In this document: positions 57,696-64,000 of the stretch, in pieces | Position numbering within the stretch: the first letter of the stretch is position 1 | Layout: each line of letters begins with the position of its first letter | Assembly (NCBI GenBank): GCA_030762935.1 | Contig: CM060895.1 | Coordinates: 34,685,501-34,749,500 of the forward strand | Length of the DNA stretch: 64,000 nt | Source: Hymenopus coronatus | Taxonomy: Eukaryota; Arthropoda; Insecta; Mantodea; Hymenopodidae | Direction: 5' to 3' | Notes under the pieces: generated by a model | Told to the model about the DNA's origin: nothing | What the model saw: only the letters and a program-made list of their open reading frames with translations | The model's database searches: none | Made by a program: the position numbers and the translations under genes

Positions 57696-58060
57696 TCGGC
57701 ATTATCCATTTCAATAACTAGTTATGGAAGCCCTGTGGCCCTTCCCCCCAATTTTATACTTTTCCGGGATACAAGCAGCACATCAACTAGGACTATCTGT
57801 GACTGTTCCAAAGAAGCGAATTTGTATAACACGAGAAGAAGTTGAGCAAGATCGTTGTCAGATCGCGCTTTAGCAATGAGAACTTGAAAATGCGCAGTTA
57901 TACTTAAAGCAGTTGTTAGATTGGCAATGGGACGCTAATAACTACAAAAGTTGAATAAAACTCAATTTCATGTCATACATTTCGTGGTGAACAAATCTTA
58001 GACGCCTGACCCCTCTCGTATGTATCTCTGAACCCTCTCGCCATCTTCACCCGGTCCAAC
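57696..58060. other. unclassified stretch
   Basis: Contains the family A SINE tail remnant at 57,927-57,970; otherwise nothing recognised. Confidence 0.4.
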
Positions 58061-58061
58061 A

Positions 58062-58438
58062 ACCACCACTAAGAGCAGTTAATAACCGAGCTCAGGAGAT
58101 CCGAGGTTCAAAGCCAGTGGGCCGGAAAATCTGGCTGAGGTTTTTCAGTCATCTAGGTAAATACGGATTTTATATTTAATATCACGACTCAGTGTTTCAC
58201 CCTATCTAAAACAAAAGTAAAAATGATAGTACAAGGTAATAGCGATTGCGTTGTCATCTATCCACAAATAGTGAAAGATAAACTGAACAGCTCACTTATG
58301 CCATCTGTTTGGCTCGAAGTAAAGTGGAATAAGGCTGACTGTCCACCATACACCGATTAACAAGATGCTTTACCTTACAGACCCGTCGCAATAAGGCCAT
58401 GTAGTTATAGCGACGTAAAATAAAGCATTATAAAAAAT
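58062..58438 (+). mobile_element. tRNA-derived SINE, family B
   Basis: B-box-like GAGGTTCAAAGCC, then ATCTGGCTGAGGTTTTTCAG, CAGTGTTTCACCC and the tail TATAGCGACGTAAAATAAAG shared with the 22,428 copy. It directly abuts a HINE-like repeat. Confidence 0.82.
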
Positions 58439-58439
58439 T

Positions 58440-59256
58440 ATATTTTCCATTCACATTACTTTCTCTAGACGCTCTACAAACAAACTTCTTACAAAAGATT
58501 ATTATTCTTCCTGCTGCATGCTAATTTACCAACATTATAAGGTTTTGTTCCTTGTAAGTAGAAGGGAAGTGAGCGAATACACTAGGCTAAAGCGATCGTC
58601 ATTGAAACTTGCTTCTTTGCATGGCCAGGGGTAAAACAAAAACAAGGGACGACTTCCTGTTTGAAAAAAGTATAAGCATTTTAAAATGAAATCAACAAGG
58701 AATATCTCGGAAACGGTTATCTCAACAACAAAAATACAAAGGACATAAGTTGTGTGTTTTGTGTAATATGTTTTTGTCTATCTCTTACGGTTTTCCAGTT
58801 ATGCAAAGGTCATTGAGAATGAAGGGGACTTCAGAGGCTATTTCCAGGAAATTCAAGATGCACGTTTTATTTGTCAGTAAATATCTTTAATATATGGTAT
58901 TTTAATCAAAAGTGTTGGCCATTTTTGAGAAAACCAACATTTTCGAAAAATTTTCCATGTAAAGGGTAGTTTGGTTTGTGGAGATTTTCTTGAAAATCTT
59001 GTGTGTCAAACACTCTGGAGACACAAAACTTAAATACCAAATTCGTTATTTAACGGACTTACCTTTTTGAGTTATGCTGTCCCTCCCCCCACACGCACAC
59101 ATACGCTAGCCTTTTCTAAAAATGCTCTTTTTTAGAATCAGGGAGTCTCAAAACATATATTTTCGGTGAAATATCGGTATCGAATTGTTTTGGTGGAATA
59201 CAATACCTTCTCGGCCTACGCTGTACATTATGCATACGTGCTACAGAAAGTAATAA
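58440..59256 (-). repeat. HINE-like repeat, near full length
   Basis: Begins ATTTTCCATTCACATTACTTTCTCTAG and ends ACATTATGCATACGTGCTACAGAAAGTAAT. Confidence 0.92.
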
Positions 59257-60400
59257 GCCATCAAGAGTACATCTAAAATACCCAATATTCACAATCGCGC
59301 ATCAAACTACAGTAGAACATATTTTCTAACCGGGAAACCTTATAGTCAATAAAAATTGTCCAATCTAACGGAGTATCCAACGAAGCGGGGGTAGTACTTT
59401 TTTTTTCTTGTTTTTTTCTGTAAGAGGGACATTCAATGTATCCCCCCCCCCAAAATGAGTGTAGGATGCATACCAAACAACTGTTGCATGTATCAAATTA
59501 AAAAGATTTGGTTCCAGTTCTATACATGTTAAATTAGAACTAGTTGAAATAAGTACATATGCAGTACTGACTTACAACTGTCACTGATTTTTGAAAAAGT
59601 CTGTTAAAGTACACTGCTTATTATTTTTAAATGTTGATAATGCCCCCTGTTACTCATCACGTGCAGGGTGAGTTGAATCATTTGAGGATGACCATGAGCA
59701 GGTGCATAATTCTCAAAATCCTGAATACACTTAAAGATCTCGTTGATGGTTGGGTGAATTTTCAGGAACAGAACTCGCATTATGTTCATTTGAATATATT
59801 GCTTCATTCTTATATTCGGTTCACAAAACCTTCACTGAATGCTCAACTTTAACCACTCAAAAGGGCAAAGTGGATACAAAAAATAGAAATACAAGTCCAT
59901 AATTGAAAAGAAAAACCTTTCTCATTAAATTGTGCTAATGGTTACAGTGAATATGTACCTCATGCAAACTAAGCCACAATACATGTAAAAATTAGCAATT
60001 CCAGGAATACAGAAACAAGTTGACAAATGTAAAGAAACCCTTCTCTTAAACTGAGCAAAATATCTTTATAAAGCACAAAAGGTTAAATGCATTTTACTAA
60101 AACGGGTTCATATATAACAGAAATAAGTAAAGCATCGCCTAATAGAGAACATCAGGGGGTATCCAGCTTTCAAGATTCAGGGATGTCCAACAGCTATGTA
60201 TGACATGTTCAGTTCCAAGAAAATATGTCCAAGTTAAGGTGTCTAACATATAGGGGTATTCAAACATAGAGGTTTTACTTAGAAATACTGTTCCACCACA
60301 ATTGCAACAGTTAAGACTCAGGCGCTTTATTTTCAACCTTGCAGTAAAAACCAGTATTTAATATTTTACATGCGTAATATGGTCTTTTATCTTGTGCTGA
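59257..60400. other. unclassified region, possible decayed DNA transposon
   Basis: A plus-strand CAGTAGAACATATTTTCTAA at 59,309 and a minus-strand AGTAAAACCTCTATGTTTG near 60,280 point toward each other like degraded pogo/Tigger-type ends. Between them a 67-codon minus frame (59604-59807, with IHPTINEIFKCIQDFENY) has protein-like composition. This grouping is tentative. Confidence 0.25.
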
Positions 60401-60404
60401 ACGC

Positions 60405-60617
60405 CTGTTCCTACTACCAAAGACTACAGGCGGCTCTTGCTGATAAAGCATGAAATGAAATGACAAGGAGAAACGAAACTAAATTTTGTAAAGAAATGTT
60501 CCAGATAGAAGTTATGAGTGAAACCTGGGGAAGGGGCGATGCTATTCCATCAGGGAGCACAGGATTTGAACCGGATCTCCCATTCAGAGTGTCTAATGAC
60601 CCCTGACCTACTCGGTA
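60405..60617 (-). mobile_element. tRNA-derived SINE, family G
   Basis: On the minus strand the head is GAGTAGGTCAGGGGTCATTAG (A box) with B box CCGGTTCAAATCC, then a body to CGCCTGTAGTCTTTGG. The 166-codon minus frame that spans it is fortuitous. Confidence 0.75.
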
Positions 60618-61182
60618 CGAACTTGTCTTGTAAATATATTTTTGAGATAGATTTTTGTATGTCCTTTGTGTAGACATTTTGTGACTTCCTCCATATATGG
60701 AGATTTTTGGAACATCCTGTGAAACTAGGGGGCGGAAGCTGTGCTTTAGTAACGAAGGCACAAAGAATGGAAAGTGCTGGAGAAATGTGCTCACCACTAT
60801 TTTAGGGTACAAAGATAAGACAGAAGGGGGTGTGAATGAGTGTTGCATTGTGGTAAGGGGTGTGGAAGGGAGAGCGAGAGCGTGCATTGTTTCATTAGAA
60901 AGGGGTAAAGACACCAGGGTAGCAGCTTCATCTTAAGTCTATAAAGTGGAAGCGCGGAGATATCTTGCTAAAACGTAAAAGGATCGTGTTAAGGGCGAAC
61001 ATTTCAGAATCCAGTTGAAAGAACATAAATAATAAAAAAAAAAAGTAGCAAGTTATTTGTGGCTTCAAATACAGGGTTTGGCTATCTTTATAGGAACTCT
61101 GCTTTTCTTTGTTTCAGGGTATTTTGAGGCAGGGAAAAGGTAGGAAACAGCTGTTCGTGCCCTAGGTCGGTTACGTGTGAAG

Positions 61183-61215
<33 letters not shown>

Positions 61216-61465
61216 ACCTCTGACCAAAAGATAAGCGCACAAGTTGACTTCATATCCGTAGTGAATCTATGGGGTTTGAATACACCGTATTAGAATCCAA
61301 AATGCTTGTTCTGGTACCTGCACATTTTCAATTTCTATTAACTGTTTCTGTAATTGTTTCTATGAATTCTAGGCTTTAGAATAACATCGTTTCTTCCATT
61401 TAAAGCATCTAAACTAGCAATTAACTGAATCTCTAAATAGACTAATGTTTTATATCGGACGATGA
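60618..61465. other. unclassified stretch with poly-A
   Basis: No gene recognised. A poly-A of 32 bp lies at 61,183-61,214; purine-rich text at 60,690-60,930. Confidence 0.4.
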
Positions 61466-61467
61466 AT

Positions 61468-61675
61468 GAAATGGGTTAAATGATGCTCAAATAAATCCGG
61501 GGTACATAAAACGTAAGAGTTACTCCACATTTGTCTCCTCACAATAAGGGGAAACCCCTGAAAAAAAAAGCCTTATTCGTGTAACTCACCCTAACCAATA
61601 TTCGAGCTCGGAACCTCTTGAAAGTGAGGCAGACATCCTACCATCACACTACAGAGATTGGGCACTCCAATTTTG
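61468..61675 (-). mobile_element. tRNA-derived SINE, family E, full copy
   Basis: On the minus strand: TGTAGTGTGATGGTAGGATG (A box region), GAGCTCGAATATTGG (B box), a GTGAGTTACACGAATAAGGC body, poly-purine GGGGTTTCCCC and GGAGTAACTCTTACG. It is the reference for the other family E fragments. Confidence 0.8.
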
Positions 61676-61699
61676 TGAAATAAATTAACATATTTTGAA

Positions 61700-62285
61700 A
61701 AATGAGTTTTGAAGAGTACAAAAAGTAATAGTTTTACTACAAATATTACGAGATATGACATCGTTTGTAAGCTGATTACTACAAAATATTAATTTTACGC
61801 CATTAAAGTGCATAGGTATGGAGAATTTTTATTGGAACATTGTTATAATGTTAATGTGAACCAAATGACACTCAAACGGAGAAATATTTCGTAAGATATT
61901 TCATTTATTTTATTATATAAATATATTGCATTATCAAAATGTTCCACACGCCTTAAAATTTGAGAAAATCAGTTCGCAACTTCTGAATTAGAGCTCTGAA
62001 CCAAACAGAGAAACTTTAAACGGTGATATTTCAATAACGTTGATTACTGAATTATAATAATTATTTTAAACGTGTTAAAACATTTTGAACTTTAAAATCA
62101 ATCAGTTTTTCATAAACCTATCTTTTTAATCACTATTGGTGTTAGGATATTTTTGTCCTTTGTAACATTAAAATGGATACTTCTGCACATTTTAATTGTA
62201 TCTACATATTTAAACAAAAACTGACAACCCAGAACATTTTGAAGGTGTGAAAATGTAGTTTTGAAAATAGCTCTGTTTAATGCAA
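61700..62285 (-). repeat. Rpt2, unclassified dispersed repeat (copy 2)
   Basis: Reverse-complement partner of 6610-7075. ATTGGTGTTAGGATATTTTTGTC, TTGATTACTGAATTATAAT and GTTCCACACGCCTTAAAATTTGAG are the shared landmarks. The mariner at 62,288 begins at its end. Confidence 0.72.
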
Positions 62286-62287
62286 TA

Positions 62288-63341
62288 CGAGGATTGGTTG
62301 ATAAGTTCCGGGCTTCACACAAATATGGCGCCACTCGGCAGTTAGATGGTAGTATCGTATAATTTAACTCTAGACCAGCTTGTATCCATAGTTACAGGTG
62401 AATAGCTTGTTTAGTTTTCGAATGACAGCATTTTAGACAAGACAACTTTAGAGTTTTCACGAAAATTGAGGATTTGAAAAAACGAGCAGTGATTAAATAC
62501 TTCCATTTGAAAGGCTTAACGCATAAAGAAATGAAGGAGGAAATGGACAGTACATTGAAAGACTCTGCCCCTTCATATTCAATGATTAAAAGATGGGTTG
62601 TGCCGCGTTTGTTGACACCTGATTAAAAGTTGCAAAGAAAAACGGTTTCTGTTAAGAATGTGCAGCTCTACCATAAAAATCCCAGTGAATTTTTGAGATG
62701 GCTTATTATCATGGATGAAACTTGGATACATCACCACACTCCAGAAAGTAAATTACAGTCAAAACAGTGGATTGCGCTGGGTAAACCAACTCCAAGAAAG
62801 ACAAAGTCAATTTTTTCAGCTAACAAGATTATGGCGAGTGTTTTCTGGGATGCATAGGGAATTATTTTTACTGATTACTTGGAAAAGGGTAAAAATGTCA
62901 CTGGTGACTACAGCAAGCTTACTGGAACGGTTGAGTCATGAGGTGAAAAGAAAAAAACCTCATTTGGCAAAAATGTTTCATCACGATAATGCTCCAGCCC
63001 ATCGCTCAGTCATTACAATGGAAAAATGTGCGAATTGAAAGTTCGAATCGCTTGAACATCCGCCGTATTCGCCAAGTCTAGCACCCAGTGACTACTACCA
63101 GTTCCCAAACCTCAAAAATGTCGAGGACCAAGATTTCACAGCAACAGGAGGTTATTGATGTAGTAAACAGCTACTTTGAGGACCTTGATAAATCGCACTA
63201 CAGAGATGATTTAATTAAATTAGAACACCGATATGACAAATGTATTAGCCTTTCTGAAGATTATCTTCAGAAATAAAGCAAAAAAAAAAAAATTAAATGC
63301 TGTTTTCATTGAGAGGCCCGGAACTTATCTGCCGACCCTAG
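62288..63341 (+). mobile_element. mariner-family DNA transposon with internal deletion
   Basis: The element is flanked by TA at 62286-62287 and 63342-63343. Its inverted termini share GATAAGTTCCGGGC close to both ends. At 1054 bp it is about 250 bp shorter than a typical 1.3-kb mariner. The missing part is inside the coding region: the N-terminal block ending APSYSMIKRW runs almost directly into VPRLLTPD, skipping about 85 residues between the helix-turn-helix half and the catalytic core. Stops and frameshifts also occur. It lies directly beside the Rpt2 repeat copy at 61700-62285, into which it appears to have inserted. It is an inactive copy of a different mariner lineage from the one at 47.4 kb. 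Confidence 0.9.
62460..63276 (+). pseudogene. mariner transposase pseudogene, internally deleted
   Basis: Blocks in order are KKRAVIKYFHLKGLTHKEM (DNA-binding N-terminus), SAPSYSMIKRW, a deletion junction, VPRLLTPD, then a stop. After it come IIMDETWIHHHTPES (first catalytic Asp), SANKIMASVFWDA, and FHHDNAPAHRS (second Asp) in another frame. Next are PPYSPSLAPSDYYQFP (third Asp retained) and the tail VIDVVNSYFEDLDKSHYRDD ending KCISLSEDYLQK. All three catalytic aspartates of the D,D34D triad can be read. They lie in different frames, separated by stops, so the copy cannot make transposase. Confidence 0.87.
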
Positions 63342-63354
63342 TAGTATGCTAGGA

Positions 63355-63394
63355 AACAAGTGCATTGCACGATCTTTAAATGGTTGCAGAGCCC
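63355..63394. other. flank of mariner insertion
   Basis: Short segment between the mariner's right TA and a HINE-like fragment; nothing recognised. Confidence 0.3.
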
Positions 63395-63575
63395 AACATT
63401 GAAACCAATATTAGGGAATATCTCGGCAATTATTAGCCCTACAGTAAAAGAAACAAAACAAAACCAGATGTGTTCCATTCACATGACTTTCTCTACCTAT
63501 TCTGTAATAAATTATTCTTACAAAACCTTATTCTTATTTGTACTTAAATCTAATCAAAATCTTATATCTCTCTAC
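63395..63575 (-). repeat. HINE-like repeat, rearranged 3' end
   Basis: A body piece (TGAAACCAATATTAGGGAATATCTCGG) precedes a 3' end (CCAGATGTGTTCCATTCACATGACTTTCTC). The order is that of two adjacent units with the middle lost. Confidence 0.75.
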
Positions 63576-63590
63576 ATCTGTCTATCTTTC

Positions 63591-63594
<4 letters not shown>

Positions 63595-63653
<59 letters not shown>
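63595..63653. repeat. (CT)n microsatellite
   Basis: Nearly 60 bp of perfect CT repeat next to a HINE-like fragment. Confidence 0.97.
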
Positions 63654-63656
<3 letters not shown>

Positions 63657-63734
63657 ACCGCAACAAAATACATGTACAAAGTCGAAATGATATTTAAATG
63701 GACCCGGAATCCCTATAGCTAAGAGGTACCCGAC

Positions 63735-63850
63735 ATTTCGATGTTAGGGGGGAGGAGAAACCTTTATCCAGCTAACTCGCCCTAAAAGATGCGAACTCGG
63801 GACCTCTTGAATAAAAGACAAACACGCTATCCCTGTGCAGGGGGGCACCT
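63735..63850 (-). mobile_element. SINE family E fragment
   Basis: CCTTTATCCAGCTAACTCGCCC, CGAACTCGGGACCTCTTGAA and the head CACGCTATCCCTGTGCAGG match family E. Confidence 0.65.
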
Positions 63851-64000
63851 GGGGAATGGGCGTTGAAGGTTCAATTGCACACAACCATGTTCCTAATGAT
63901 TGTTAGTCGGCCGCAGTTCTCATGACAACTAGAAAAACAAATCGTGCGGTATTATATTCTATCTTATCATTCCATCGAAATAACAATCTGCTTATTCAGA

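Noticed and set aside
60414..60914. Longest open frame in the window, 166 codons, minus strand
   Set aside because: It runs through a tRNA-derived SINE and adjacent pyrimidine-rich DNA; composition is Ser/Leu/Pro-rich and it has no known domain.

Overview
The window is AT-rich, intron-scale eukaryotic DNA dominated by transposable-element debris. There is no operon structure, and no long open reading frame resembles a cellular gene. The one cellular coding feature I recognise is a 140-bp exon on the minus strand (41960-42099). It encodes the first 46 residues of the HECT-type E3 ubiquitin ligase HECTD1 and is flanked by consensus splice sites. I found no second HECTD1 exon in the 42 kb downstream on that strand, so most of the window reads as first-intron and upstream DNA of this gene. 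The element mix (mariner transposons, a DINE-1/helentron-like repeat, tRNA- and 5S-derived SINEs, Penelope-like hammerhead motifs) fits an invertebrate metazoan, most likely an arthropod. A chelicerate is only a guess.

The main finding is one interspersed non-coding family, labelled here HINE-like (my label). It has more than 35 full or partial copies and by my tally covers about a third of the window. Full copies are roughly 780-910 bp. Read 5' to 3', a copy starts TTACTTTCTCTAC, often inside a palindrome. A GT/GC microsatellite follows about 130 bp in. Near the 3' end the inverted copy GTAGAGAAAGT occurs, then the stem-loop ATGTG-AATGGAA-CACAT, then CAGATTTTT. Asymmetric inverted repeats, a 3' hairpin, an internal microsatellite, insertion in T runs and head-to-tail arrays are the marks of Helentron-associated elements (HINE/DINE-1). 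No Rep/helicase partner is present.

Layout: 0-2.5 kb, HINE-like copies. 2.5-7.9 kb, unique DNA, SINE fragments, a GC-rich dispersed element and an unclassified repeat (Rpt2). 7.9-12.1 kb, HINE-like copies and a tRNA SINE. 12.1-15.2 kb, unique DNA, a 5S-derived SINE and SINE fragments. 15.4-16.5 kb, a mariner fossil split by a SINE with an 11-bp target duplication. 16.5-23.9 kb, a dense HINE-like block with SINEs nested in it. 23.9-30.8 kb, mostly unique DNA with one hammerhead-like motif. 30.8-33.8 kb, a four-unit head-to-tail HINE-like array. 34.3-40.7 kb, more HINE-like copies and a second mariner fossil. 41.5-42.1 kb, a Penelope-like terminal fragment and the HECTD1 exon. 42.3-46.4 kb, a HINE-like cluster ending in a copy with a near-identical 109-bp internal triplication. 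47.4-48.7 kb, a mariner with intact TA target duplications. 48.7-58 kb, mostly unclassified DNA. 58-64 kb, SINEs, one HINE-like copy, Rpt2 and a mariner with an internal deletion.

In the HINE-like entries strand '+' means the TTACTTTCTCTA end is on the left. Family letters for SINEs are local labels. Repeat boundaries are by eye and may be off by tens of bases.
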